Assembly: GCA_029962745.1 (NCBI GenBank)
Contig: CM057165.1
Location: 24,579,202 to 24,643,201, forward strand
Source: Echinometra lucunter
Taxonomy: Eukaryota > Echinodermata > Echinoidea > Camarodonta > Echinometridae
Reading direction: 5' to 3'
Length of the DNA: 64,000 nt
Position numbers and translations under genes: made by a program. Each line of letters starts with the position of its first letter. Positions within the stretch are counted from its first letter, which is position 1. Below the pieces are notes generated by a model. The model made no database searches and was not told where the DNA came from. It was given only the letters and a program-made list of their open reading frames with translations. Of the stretch, positions 12,541-24,541 are shown piece by piece.

Positions 12541-13150
12541 AATAGATCAACGACCTTAAAAAACCCAACATGATGTTTACCATTGCAAAGCCTCATCCCA
12601 CATTTCGTTATGAAAGAGAGCAAGAACCTGTTATATTTTGAACGGTGCAGCCCCCTCTCAATATAGATCAATAACCGTCAACATCCTGACGTTTACCATT
12701 GCAGAGCCTCATGCCCCGTTTAGATATGAAACATGAGAATAACCTTTCATATTATTGGCGGTGTAGTGCCACCTGCCCCCCCCCCCCCCCCATAATGGTG
12801 CTCAACAGAGCAGAGTCTCATCCCTTGTTCAAATATGGTAACGAAGAATAACCAACACCACCCCTCCACCTCCAACATAGATCAACAACATCTGCAAAGC
12901 CTCATCCCTGGTCTCATAATGAAAAGGAGAAATAATCTTTCATGTTCTTAAGTAGTGAAAAGCCATACCGCCCCCCCCCCCCTCCACCCTCACCCCCCAT
13001 CATCAATCTCTAATTTTCTTGCGTGACTAGCAGTAAAGTGCCTAATTTTCCTATCCTAAAATAAAGCAACAACCTTGAATATTCTTACATTATGCTTATC
13101 ATTGTAAAGCCCGATCTTAATTGTCTCAATATGAAATAGAACATCAACCT
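12541..13150. repeat. Degenerate tandem array, about 120-200 bp units
   Basis: Recurring order of words: ATAGATCAA-x-x-ACC, TTTACCATTGCA-x-AGCC, TCATCCC, ATATGAAA, AATAACCTTTCAT, then a C-rich tract. Copies begin near 12541, 12664, 12880 and 13060, with a partial one near 12800. Confidence 0.7.
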
Positions 13151-13764
13151 TTCGAATGTTTATAAATATATGACGATGTTTGAGTGTTCATCACATCGGG
13201 ATGGATCCTTTTAGATATACCGAGATGGGGGGGGGGGGGGGTATGTAGAGATTTGAAATCACTGTCAATGCCTCTCCATGACCTTTCCCTTCTTACAACC
13301 CACGTTTCACCTTGTCATGGTCGTCTCATCCCTCAGAAAGGAAGCGGTCAGTCACCCCTCCATGGGCGCCCACCCTTATGGTCCACCCCCTCGTCCCACG
13401 AGATCATCCCCAAATTAGAGACAAATTGCGACCGTGCTTTGTAAGAAAATAACCTTTCCGGGACTTTGTTTCCTTTCCATCTTGAACGAGCCAGTCAAAA
13501 CATTCCTATTTACTACCGTCCCAGTTTTTACCCATTGTGTCCGAATATTCAGTAGAGATTGGTAGGTAAAGTCTAAAGATCCCAAAGTGGGTCTAGCACC
13601 GCTGCCAAACCCCACTCCCCATACACATCGATATTTTTCCAGTGACTGGATACAGTAACACATTTGAAAGTAACATGAACATTCTACTGAAATTCTACTT
13701 ATTTGATATGGTTATCTATTTCATAATATTTGGGGCTGCCATATTTTTAAGCACATTGCTTATA

Positions 13765-14035
13765 ACACTATGAACACGACGGACAAAGAAAGCGGACAAA
13801 ATAAACAACCCCTCATTCTACCCTTCACAATGGTTCTGGTAGTCAAAAGAACATCCCTTCACTGCTCCTGTCTAAAATATGTGGAACAGGTGTCACATGC
13901 ATATTCACCTGGAACTACATGATTAAACATAATAGCTGTGAAGGGATGTTCTTTTGACTACCAGAACCATTGTGAAGGGTAGAATGAGAGGTTGTTTATT
14001 TTGACCGCTTTCTTTGTCCGCCATGTTCATAGTGT
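13765..14035. mobile_element. Foldback element with about 98-bp near-identical arms
   Basis: The left arm 13765-13862 and right arm 13938-14035 are inverted copies differing at few positions (for example the gacggacaaag/ccgccatg region). Both include CTGGTAGTCAAAAGAACATC. The spacer is 75 bp. High arm identity implies recent origin or arm-to-arm gene conversion. Confidence 0.8.
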
Positions 14036-15375
14036 AATGGCAGTCCTTCTTCTGCAAATAATCTTATTTTTAATTAAATCTTATGTTTAACTGAATTACA
14101 AGAAAAAAGAATTGACAATTTATCATTTGTTTGGTAAATGATTATTACAAATACTTTGTGTTATGATTCATTGTAAAAATTCTTTTGTATTTTATTTTAT
14201 GTATGTTATCTGAAAAAATTGTACATAAATCAATGCAGAAGAAAATAAATAAATCAAATCAAATTAAGACCCCCTCACCCCTCCCCCACCCACACACACA
14301 CACACACACACACATACACACACCATATTAGTGTTTCTCTACCGCACGATTGCCATTTCATATCCAGGAAGAAATCCGCTGTCATTTTACATACAATGCT
14401 TATTTTACTTACATTTTTATTTATCCCCGTGCTTTCTTCAATGAAATTACTACATAGACATCATTATCCCTCGTTTGATTCCAAACACTATTTTCATTTT
14501 TAAAAATAACGCAGAGCCCCCTCCTAGTGACTTCCCCTTTTGACATTTTATTTAACGAACTTAATACATCTTTTAGATTCCCCAATACGGTTTCTTTCCT
14601 CAAATAAGGGATGCTAAATAAAGTAAAAGTCAGCATGGGTTCCAAACAGCAGGTAGGACTTTTGAATTCAAAACTCACAAAAAGTGTCCAAGATGAAAGG
14701 TTTACGATGAAAACGAGATCTAAGATAGGAAATCATCGTAATATATCTGTCAAGTTTGCAGGAGATTGGCCCGGATGATATGGTTCACTTGATGACTAAC
14801 TCGGGCTAGGGGGTGATTCTCACTTCTAGCGTTTGGTAAGATCATTGCTTCAGATTTTTTTCCTTCTTTCTTTTTTCTTTCTTTTCTTCTTTCTTTCTCT
14901 CTCTTCTCTTCTCTCCTACTTCCTTTTCTTTTGGTTAATTTATTTCAACTTATGTTTCAGCTAAAGGTTGTGCTTTTAACAGGTGCTTAAAGAAGTTGAG
15001 CAAAATGTTGTACATAAGCAAAAATAAAAAACATGCTTAAAGATATACTTCATAACTTAATCCAATAATTTCCGTCTAAATTGCAGAACACATAAGATCT
15101 TAATTCAATTTTTTTATTTTCATTTTATTAAAGCATTGTGTTAACCGTTCCGCGTGCGATGTGAGTTTGAAGTGGAAATGGTGAGAATGTGACTCCCATC
15201 AAACCTGACGCTAGTGCAAGCACATATCTCAAATTAACAGTTTTTAATTTAAAAAAGCAAAAACAAAATTGAATAATGCAGAGATTATTTGATTGGAAAT
15301 ATTTCAATTATTATAAATATGAAAAATCTCTACAAACAGCTTGCTGATGTTATTAATCGTTACTTGCATGGAAAG

Positions 15376-15423
15376 GCACGCTTCTGTTTATGCACGCTTC
15401 TGTTTAGGCACGCTTCTGTTTTT
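15376..15423. repeat. Three copies of a 16-bp unit
   Basis: GCACGCTTCTGTTTA is repeated three times with one-base changes at the junctions. Confidence 0.9.
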
Positions 15424-15789
15424 ATCGTTGCCGGAGAGCTGGCTTTCTGCATCCCACACATTGTCCATCTAATGGAGATCATACGTGATGTTTCGTGCTG
15501 AGGGAATGCATCACCAGACCAGACGAACCGTTACCATAGTTACAGAGTTTGAATCCCTCCCATGAGAGCATGCAGATACATTCAGGGAGTTTGGAGAAAG
15601 CACCTCGAAAGTGGCAACGGAATCGAAGAAGTCGTTTCTAAGTTCAGATCGTAATCATATTGAAAGATGCTGTAGGTAGCATAATGTTTGCCTTTCTCAT
15701 AACAAACGCTGACTTGACAGACAAAAAAAAAATGCGCAAGTGAGAATGCTATCTTTGCCATATCGTTCAGCGAGCCGAAGTGATATTTC

Positions 15790-16030
15790 ATGTATCAGAA
15801 AATGTTAGGGGTTGTTTGTCTGCGTCAAACTTCTTTGAGTTTTGTCCAAAATCAGAAAGAGGTTTTGAGGTTTCAGATTCTGAGAACTATTTTGGGGATA
15901 CTTACTGTTTGGGGATTGTTTGTTTGGGTCAAAGAGTACATAGTTTTATTTTTAAGTTTTCAGTCTTTAGTCTCGAATAAGATAGCTTTTGAGGTTTTCG
16001 ATGTAGATTTGTGAGAACTACTTTTGAGCC
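15790..16030. repeat. Imperfect tandem duplication of about 120 bp
   Basis: Each half carries a TTGTTTGT-x-TG-x-GTCAAA segment, TTTTGAGGTTTT-x and GAGAACTA-x-TTTTG. The two frames through it are therefore related to each other. Confidence 0.6.
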
Positions 16031-16293
16031 TTTTGAGGTAATGTCAACCTGTGCAAATATTCAAATACAGCACATGCCTCTCCTAAAATGTGAGAAACAT
16101 TTCTCCTATGGTCACAAAATCATATTTTGCCACCAACCCTCAACCTTCTTTTTATTTTGGTATGGAAGATGAAGGATGTGTGAGGGATGGCTGTGTTCTT
16201 TACCAAGAGGTATAGGCCTATACGTTTACGTTAACAAAGGGGAAATGAGATTTATATTGTCACCATAATCACCAGCATAATCTTTACCATCAT

Positions 16294-16368
16294 CCCAACC
16301 ACCACCACCACCACCATCAGCATCATCATCACCATCAGTTTCTTCTTCTTCTTCTTCTTCTTCTGATC

Positions 16369-16400
<32 letters not shown>

Positions 16401-16440
16401 CGTCGTCGTCGTCGTCGTCGTCGTCATCTTCGTCATCATC
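16294..16440. repeat. Compound trinucleotide microsatellite beside a 5' splice site
   Basis: CAC, CAT, CTT and CGT units in blocks. On the transcribed (minus) strand it reads as GAC/GAA/GAT-rich sequence beginning about 15 bases after the donor of the exon 16456-16747. Confidence 0.95.
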
Positions 16441-16455
16441 TAATTATCATCTTAC

Positions 16456-16747
16456 CTCCCTTGATGGAGTACCAATCAGCACCATTCGTTATGCCTCCTG
16501 CGAAGACCTCAGCACCCGTATAGGGGCACCGTTCAGTCCTGGTGCTCATAAAGCCATGTTTGTTTGCGTAAGTCTGTGCCAAGTGCTTGAAGACTGCATC
16601 ATCGGGACTAGCAGTGTAGAAGCTTCTTCTGCTCCTGCTTGTATCGTAGGGGTAGTTCGCTACCATCTCACCCTCGTGGAGATTGGCTGATAACACAAAG
16701 GGGTAATCTTGCAACCATCTCAACACGTTAGCCGTCTCTGGCTGGAG
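16456..16747 (-). CDS. Carboxypeptidase exon with third zinc ligand (SANLH)
   Basis: 292-bp exon, phase 0 in and phase 1 out. It begins at CTC after ...cccttag, giving LQPETANVLRW. The alternative acceptor six bases further in would also keep frame, but would lose the L-x-PET start usual in the family. FVLSANLH carries the His corresponding to zinc ligand His196 of carboxypeptidase A. It is followed by VANYPYD, SPDDAVF, CPYTG, GITNGADWYS and KGG. The residue after the zinc His is Glu (LHEG), where homologues I know have Gly (LHGG). The donor is GGGAG/gtaaga. A trinucleotide microsatellite begins about 15 bases into the intron (16290-16440). Confidence 0.95.
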
Positions 16748-18133
16748 CTAAGGGAACAACAATTGAATTTATTGGAACCTGTGTGTAACGAAAATTTCAC
16801 TACATTCAAGGAGGACATGAAATGTGGTCTTTATAAGAAGATGGTCTTTCAAAACAGGTTTCATTGTATTGAAATTATGATGGTTCAGCCTGACTGAAGC
16901 TCATCTAGGGAACTATTGCGGAGGAGTGGTCTTTGGAGACAGGTTGCGCAACAGGAACGGTACTACTGCGCAACTACATGTGACAATTTCAGACAGATAT
17001 TGCAAATCATATTTCCATGATTTTGCTATTTTCCTTTAAATCGAGTAAGCAAAATGACATAATGAGCTATAAAGAACATGCCTCTGTCTTGCAACTTCTT
17101 TGCCGTTTCTTTGGGGGATAATTACTACATACAAACCGCGAACATTTAAAATTTGTAATAGAATATGACTTTATCACCCAACACCCCTACACCTTATGGC
17201 TATACACCCACAAATCACACGGGGCATTTTCCTTTCGTCACCCGATGTGCATTCACCAGTGTGTTGACCTTTGGTTATATTTTCATCGCCCTTGGCTGTG
17301 GAAAAAGATCTGAAAAAATATTCAATTTCGTTAATGGTGTCTTACACGTCTGTTGCCATAGAAACTTAATATATACATCTGACCTTTAATAATTGCTTGA
17401 ATTCTGTTCGTAAAAGGCAATGAATATAATGAATGCGAATAATAATTTTATGCGTATATCATGCTGACGCATCATTTACGAGATCATTATCATTCACATA
17501 AACGGTTGTTGCCCTTTTACACTTATATTTTCAATAATACTTACAATTCATCACATCTGAAAACATGATTTTTGTCGTGTCTCCCACTTTTACTTTTTTT
17601 AAATGGAAATTGACAATAAACGTGAATTCACAAAATGTGATACAGCCAATCTATTTCTTCAGAAGTAATTTTAGGGAAATAAGCAGGAAGCAATGTTTAG
17701 AAGAAACAGAAAGAAGAAAACCAATACTGAAAGTACATTTTGAATAGTTGCTATCACCTTACTTTGAAATTTTATTCATTTATTTCTATTTTCTCCAGGT
17801 CCTCTCCCAGTTCAGAAATGTATACACTGTAGTAGTATATCAAGCTCTGCCATATATGAGCCTTGGAATCGTGTAGGAAGTTGATATAACACAGCGTGAT
17901 ATTATTAACGTAAGTCCATGGTCATAATGATGGGTCACGGCAACAGATCTACAGGGAACACCTTACCAGAGTATGAGTCAGCGGTCAGTCTCTACTGGAC
18001 TATTCAAAGATTACTTTCTGCGTTATGTCTTTATCACTTTTGGCTCCCACATACTGTGGTAGCCACGTCTGGCTTTTGGCATCCCTCTAAATCATAAGGC
18101 CTTCTTTAAGACGAGATGCATTCTAATTTCTGC

Positions 18134-18316
18134 AGAGTCAAATTTGACTCGGAATGGCGTCAGCTGGAGGTCAACTCTATTCACTAACTGAGAATCGACT
18201 GGATTCGAGTTAAAGTAACTCCATTCCTAGTCAAATTAATTCGGAAATCCGAGTCACTTTAATTCCGAATAGAGGTGACTTCTAACTGACTCTATTCCGA
18301 GTCAAATTTGACTCCG
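18134..18316. mobile_element. Foldback element with GAGTCAAATTTGACTC ends
   Basis: The same palindrome GAGTCAAATTTGACTC occurs near both ends (18136-18151 and 18299-18314), extended by inverted GGAAT/ATTCC. The interior repeats the word GAGT/ACTC many times. It lies in a carboxypeptidase intron. Confidence 0.65.
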
Positions 18317-18782
18317 AAGAAATAAGATTGTGGTTTTCTTTTTATGTTTGCACACTGCATGACAAGACAGGGCACCACTCGCATACGTACATGTATGGGT
18401 TATGGTACGAGATCTGCAGGAAACGTCTTTCTTTCTAGAGTATGAGTCAGTGGTCAGTTTAATTTAGACAATTCACATATCTGCGTAATGTTACTTTTGG
18501 CTCTTACGTATTACTTCTTGTCACGTGGACATTTTGGATTCCCCCCAAAAAATTTCAGTGTGTAGAGATGTGCAGCCCAAACTTGAACACAAATTGCCTT
18601 ACAAAGTTAACAAGATAAAAGATAGGTTTAGAAATTTCTTGACGATTTTTAGGACAGATGTATTTTTCTCTGCGTGAATGGGACACTTCTTTTCGGAACA
18701 GTATGGAATAACTGATCCAAGAATGAAAGATGGCGTTATAGTTGCTGTTGATGTAATTCAAAACTTATTGCTAACATCATAC

Positions 18783-18932
18783 CTTTAAAAGATCTGATTT
18801 GAGCGGTACGAAATGATGATTTTTGCCTCCAAGTCTTTCACTCTCGTACGCCATGTTGTTGAGGTTGGGGAAGTTCCTGTTGAGGTCCTCTCCGTTTGCA
18901 TTCGATCGTCCATAGTACGGCAATGAAAGACC
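18783..18932 (-). CDS. Carboxypeptidase exon with substrate-binding Asn-Arg (DLNRNFP)
   Basis: 150-bp exon, exactly 50 codons, phase 0 at both ends. The acceptor is ttatcacag/GGT and the donor AAAG/gtatga. It encodes [18 protein letters not shown], the loop whose Asn-Arg pair binds the substrate C-terminal carboxylate in M14 enzymes, then GGKNHH and PLKSDLLK. Its last codon joins directly to LQPETAN in the next exon. Nothing is broken in this exon. Confidence 0.95.
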
Positions 18933-19065
18933 CTGTGATAAAGATGATTTTATTCTTATCAAATATGAGGGAAAGGTGACGATTTGAAACATTTTACAAC
19001 ATTCGAACACCCAACCCTTCTTAACCGATTTAAGAGACTGACATATCTCTCATGTCAGCCAATCG

Positions 19066-19275
19066 GTTCCGTGACATTTGCTCCGGCGACAATTGCTCCT
19101 ATGGAAAATATGCACGTTAAGTGAAATATTAAACGTAACCCCAAACCTAACACTAAGCTTCATCCTTATCCTCACATTATTCTGAACCAAAACCACTATC
19201 ACAATCAAACCCTAACCCTATGTCTTCGGAGAAATTGAGACAGGAGCAATTATCGCAGGAGCAAATGCGGCGTCA
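19066..19275. mobile_element. MITE-like element with TTTGCTCC...AATTGCTCC ends
   Basis: The left part gacatttgctccggcgacaa and the right part ggagcaattatcgcaggagc are inverted relatives. The interior has CCTAACCCTA-type words that look telomeric but are part of the element. Confidence 0.55.
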
Positions 19276-19300
19276 CGCAGCCAATCATGCCCATGGTCAG

Positions 19301-19458
19301 GGGAGCGTTTCATGAAAGGACTTGTCGGATGTTTTATCCGACAAAGTCTGTTTTATCCGACAGTTGCCATAGTAACGATGCTTCTCAGCCAATCAAAATC
19401 AAGGAAAGATGTCAGATCTGACAACTTGTCAGACAACAAATGTTGATGAAACGCTCCA
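19301..19458. mobile_element. Hairpin MITE, GGGAGCGTTTCATGAA terminus
   Basis: It begins gggagcgtttcatgaaagga and ends gatgaaacgctccac (inverted). The interior has TTATCCGACA direct and inverted copies and ACTTGTC words. The termini match the element at 10001. Confidence 0.75.
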
Positions 19459-19843
19459 CAGGACTCGGGAGCAATTACATTTAGCAGTTGACAGGTACTC
19501 CTCAGTAATACTGACATTTTCTTATTGCAGACAAATTTTGGGGGAAAACCTCTCTTTCCTTTACTATTTATAGTACCCATCAGGAACATTACCCCCCCCC
19601 CCAAAAAAAAGCCCGAAAAAGATGTTTTTGACAATTCCCAAGATACCAAAGCTACGTCAACTAGTGTGATATATGGATACGAGTTAGGGCAAGGGTTACT
19701 AGGGATACTAATGAACACATGAACGACACTCGACTTTCAACCAATCGGAATCGAAAATTTACAAATTGGTGTTGGGAATCCTGGAATATCGTTTCCTTGG
19801 AACTTTTTATATGTTCGGATACGTTGGTCAACTGTTACACTAC

Positions 19844-20055
19844 CTGAGATGAATTGAAGAGTTCGTAGGCTTCCTGGAAGCCGTCTGGATTCATCGAAAA
19901 TAGAAGATGCAACCTAGTCTCGTTGACCAGTCGTTGTATTCGGATGTCCTTTTTGTGGTATTGCATACAGAGAAACTCGGCAAAATGGATGAGAAGCTCT
20001 CGACCTATCGGCTCGTTACCATGCATGTTTGCGATGTATTTCATCTCTGGCTCTC
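19844..20055 (-). CDS. Carboxypeptidase exon with zinc ligands His and Glu (HGNE)
   Basis: 212-bp exon whose first two bases (GA) complete a Gly codon started at 63926. It ends in phase 0 at TCTCAG/gtagtg. It encodes EPEMKYIANMHGNEPIGREL; the H-x-x-E in MHGNE supplies two of the three zinc ligands and GREL follows as in all N/E members. Later come NETRLHLLFSMNPDGFQEA; the MNPDGF motif lies in the active-site region of the subfamily. The acceptor tttgtgcag is strong. The upstream intron is 43870 bp, and the phase and motif continuity (HEV-G-EPEMKY) with the exon at 63926 show no exon is missing between them. Confidence 0.95.
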
Positions 20056-23000
20056 CTGCACAAATGAAAAGAAGCAAAGGAAAAACTTAAAGACCCGTAG
20101 ACCTTTGATGGACTCGAACATAGTCATTTATACTTCTTTATCATCCCTGCTTATTCTAGTTCATATTTTGATGTATATGGTCTAAATGATTTATATCTTA
20201 ATGCACAGCATAGACAATGTGTCAATCATGTTAAATAAATACAGTGCAATGCATTAATGTCTCATTTTCTTGTACTAAAAGTTCAACCAATAAATGTTTA
20301 TTCTTATGTTTGTGTCCATAGCATTATGGTTGAATTCAGCTCCATACAGACACTGCAGAAGATTGTTAATGTGGCTGCCAGGCCATGGACTATTTGCTCA
20401 TAGATGTGGCATGTGGCCTGCACAGAGAAAAACCTGGAGGGTTGCCACTGACGTGGCTCTTTCGTAGTAATTGTCGAAAAACAGTAATGTGATAACACGA
20501 AATGGTGATGACTTCTCAAATATTAAATAGCACCTTTAACACCTGCAAAACAACTCATGCAGGCGTGTGGTAATAAATGTCGTTACTAAGAAGAGTCTAA
20601 TGGATCGACAAGGATCTCACTTCCATGTTTCCATACTAAGAGGTTACCAACGGGTTGCAAGCTTCCCCCACGATCTTCAGGTACTTAGAAACTCAGAAAC
20701 AGGGATGTAGCATGGATCCAACTATAAAAGGGGCACTAGCACCATTAGGAATAATGGTCTTACTAGGATGAGGGAATACCAACTAAGAGGGCCATCGATT
20801 AAGGGGGGTGAAGGGATCATTATCATCTCCTTCTGACGCTCCTTTTCCTGCCCTCCCTACACTACTATCTCTTTCACATACCCTACCCCCACCCCACCCC
20901 GGACCCCACCCCCGTAGTTACGCCGCTGCATAGGTCTACCTTATACTGACAGAGCATCGATGACAATGCAGTATTGGCGGCCTTTCAAACACATCATGGC
21001 AACATCCTTGCAATATGATACACTTCCAACAACTTCCTGCTGTGTTTTCAACAAGCCACTTTCAAGCAACAGGCCTCTGTCAAGATTTCGCCTCTTACAA
21101 GCAGCGAGCCTCTTTGAAGCATTTAACCGAAGGAAGAAGAGAAGTTTAAACCAGGAAATGGAGTCCCTATCCCCCCCCCCCCTCCATTTTCCCTGGATGC
21201 CTCTGCTTGCGTCATGCATGAACAGACACGAACGTATTTGAACTTCAAAGCACATGAAACAGGTTCCTGTGGGGAATAATACACTGCAAGGTGTAAGCCA
21301 GATGGAACAAAGGAGTCGTTCTGTGTTAACTGCTTCACATGTGACTGATAGGGTTTAATTCCCAGTGGCGTATCCAGGATACGGCAGAGCCGCCCTCCCC
21401 CTTCTGGAAGCAAAAAAAAAAAAAAATACAAGACAAGGTACAAGTCCTTAAAACGATCAAAATATATTGATCGAGAACTGAGAGTTCTTAGTGGAAATCA
21501 CCAGCCCTTTTTCACGGCTCTTATTTCTTGAAAAGAAAGCATGACATAACCATGGGGCTACAACCACAACCCCGTGGTGTAACCCTGAAAACTTTGTCTA
21601 AAATGAAGAGTCGAGAAAAAAACTCAATAAAATAAAGAATCTTTTCGTATTAGTGGCTCATCATCATGATCATGGTTCCACCCTTCTTCCTTTTGTAAGA
21701 ATGCCTTGTTACACTACAGAATAGTAAGTAAATACTATGTCAAATGCAAAAACATATTTTTTTTACTATTTTTTTACACAGTGCTAATTTCTAACTTTGA
21801 AGAATATTTAAAAGTGTATCAGCTTTTATTGTCAAACAATACTGAGGAGTGGGAGATTCGGGTAGAAATATATAGCGACTCGTATATTAAGGTATCATAT
21901 AGCCTCCATCACCCCGGCTGCTATCGATTCAAGCATTCTTGCTTATGATAGCTGGCCCTGCATTTATCTTGATTTCTTGACTCAACTCCATTATCTTAAT
22001 ATTATCCAAGTATATATTAATTTTTTTTTTGTATATCAATTGTCACACTTTATTTTATCAATTCTGATTTGTATCATTATTGTATCCAATGTTTGTATTT
22101 AATTTCCTCATGAATGCAGAGACTTCTGCCAAAAAAAAAACCAAGCATGATTCTGGATGTTAAAAATACATCCTCTACCACATTAGCGCGTTATAAGACT
22201 TCATTACAAGATTAAAAGTCCCTTGATGTTTTCGATTTTTTAGTGCCTTGTATAGAATCTTTCCATCAAAATAGTATAGTCGGTCTAAAATTAAAGTTGT
22301 CAGTGGTTAGTAGTCATGGTAGTAGACATGATACTGGTGTACAAAAAAATGACAAGCGACGTTAATTAGTGATTCATGCAGGTTGGGGTGGCGAAAAATA
22401 AAGGCCGGATTGGATCAAGGAAAAGTGTAATGATCATGATTTATAATTGTGACAGGTAGATGCACCCATGTAATATATAGGACCTTACCTTAATAAGGGA
22501 CGTAAACTAAGGTGCTATCAATTTGTCCAAATGTTGGATCCAGGCCACAGAAAAACAATTAAGGAAATATCAAGCAATTATTATCTCAAGATTTGTCATG
22601 AAAATTGTAGTTTATAGTAAAAAAAAAAACAACAACAACAACAAAAACAACAATAAAACAGAAAAAAGAAGGAAAAAATCCAGCAGAATCTACTAATATT
22701 CCTTCCCGGATTTAGTCTCTACTCGAATACGTGTACCTTGATGTTGATCTTTATTTCACCTGGCATTGATTTGAAATTGAATTAGAATCCAAAGAAATAG
22801 GTATTGGAGAAATAGATTCCTACAAAGCCAACTGCCATTATACAGTTACATACCACTGCCTTGGTTTCACTTCCAGTATCTCCAATATCTACGGTAGATC
22901 AAGTCTTATCTTTATCCAGTGAGCCATCATGCTTTCTCGAGCCATCGTCTCATTTCGTTCAACAGTTCAAACTACCATCTAATTTTTAAACTTTTAAAAG

Positions 23001-23201
23001 AATTATTACCATGACTGTTAACAGTTTGGTAGGTTACTCGTTGATAATAGTATTCAAACTTGAGACAAGTATCCCTCGACTACAATCTCATGATAACCAC
23101 TTCAGAAACTCGAAAGCATGAGGATCATCACCACCCTTTATTGTACCTCGGCATAACGAACACCTCTATACTAATAAGTTCTCTGTCAAGTTAATAAGTT
23201 G

Positions 23202-23258
23202 GCTAATCTTTAACGGGCAGTTAAAGATTAGCTGACAACTACCTCGGGGTAGTTGTCA
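23202..23258. repeat. Two abutting perfect hairpins
   Basis: GCTAATCTTTAAC (23202-23214) pairs with GTTAAAGATTAGC (23220-23232). Immediately after, TGACAACTACC (23233-23243) pairs with GGTAGTTGTCA (23248-23258). The loops are 5 and 4 bases. Confidence 0.9.
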
Positions 23259-24541
23259 AGAATGGATGGTCACGGGTAGTCATCATTCCTTTTTTTTTGG
23301 GGGGGGGGGGGGGTTCAATTTGTTTACTCCATTCATAAACTTGATCTTATTAATATGGTCTTGATCTTATTAAACTCATGATCCTCGGCGGCTTTGTCAA
23401 GAAACGAACGTTAATCACTCGCCACCACAACCTAGCCATGACTCTCTCCAGCTAGTGGATCCCGGGAGTGGATCCCGATGAAGGTAGTCTAGATCTGGAC
23501 GTATGTAGTTATTTTTTCCTGACCCATGCATGCACAGTGCATTATATACCATACCCAGTCCCTATGCGAATCAGCGTTGATGGCGCGACGTCCACTCACT
23601 CCCTTTCCCTAAACGTATTTTTTTCGGGGAAGGTGAATTTTCGAGGAGAATGAATCAGTGGCCTTCGTACGCCAGTGCCATAAAAGATTTGTTCCGGGTT
23701 CCGGAGGAACGAAACGACTAGTCGATTCGTTCCCCGGAAAAGCGTTGCCAGGTTCAGAATGCTGTATTATCGTACTAGAGAGTTAAAATTGTCGGGTTTT
23801 TTTAGAGAAAATTATCGTACACACAGCTGACTTTACAGAACATACACTATGCATACGATTGACGGCCCCTTAACTTTAGGGAGACTCATTTTGATTGGCT
23901 GCAAATTCAATGTAGGGGCCTACAAGACGCGTAGACGGGTTAATTAACTGTTAGGTATGCAGAGACTTTGAGTAGGTTTAAATGACTATAAGAATATTGC
24001 ATCAACTGGACGGATCCAATCGGTGGGTGAAAATTCAGGCGATTGGTTCCAAAGGATCCAATCGTCTGCCCGGAACAAATCGCTATGACACCGGCCGGAC
24101 GCACGGAGGGTATGGGTAACAGGGAGGTGGGGAGAGAGAGAGAGAGAGATAAATAAATAGGTCCAAAACTAGACTACGATAAAGGTGGTGATTGGTCTGC
24201 ATGATCTACGAGGATAGTACGTGCTAGGATTTGACATGGTGGTTAACCTGATTATCACCGTGCGTGACTCCTTGGAGTCTGGGCAACATAGCTTAAATGT
24301 TCTTGAAGGACAAGATGAATGACGTCATAGATGACGTTTAAACATCTTGACAGTTTGCAAGGCTCATTTGTCAAGATCGTTTTCTTAAAGGAGTGGATTC
24401 TTGATCAGAAGAGAGAACGCAGTCGGGTCAGAAGAAGTTCATTGAAGCATGGACTTATTTCACATGACTGGATGATGATATGCACTGACTAAAAATATAT
24501 ATCATCATCACCCATAGCTATGCAAGACGTAGTAGGAAATG

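Noticed and set aside
21123..21443. 106-codon minus-strand frame
   Set aside because: It overlaps an AGTGGCGTATCCAGGA repeat start and poly-A and poly-C tracts; the composition is repeat-derived.
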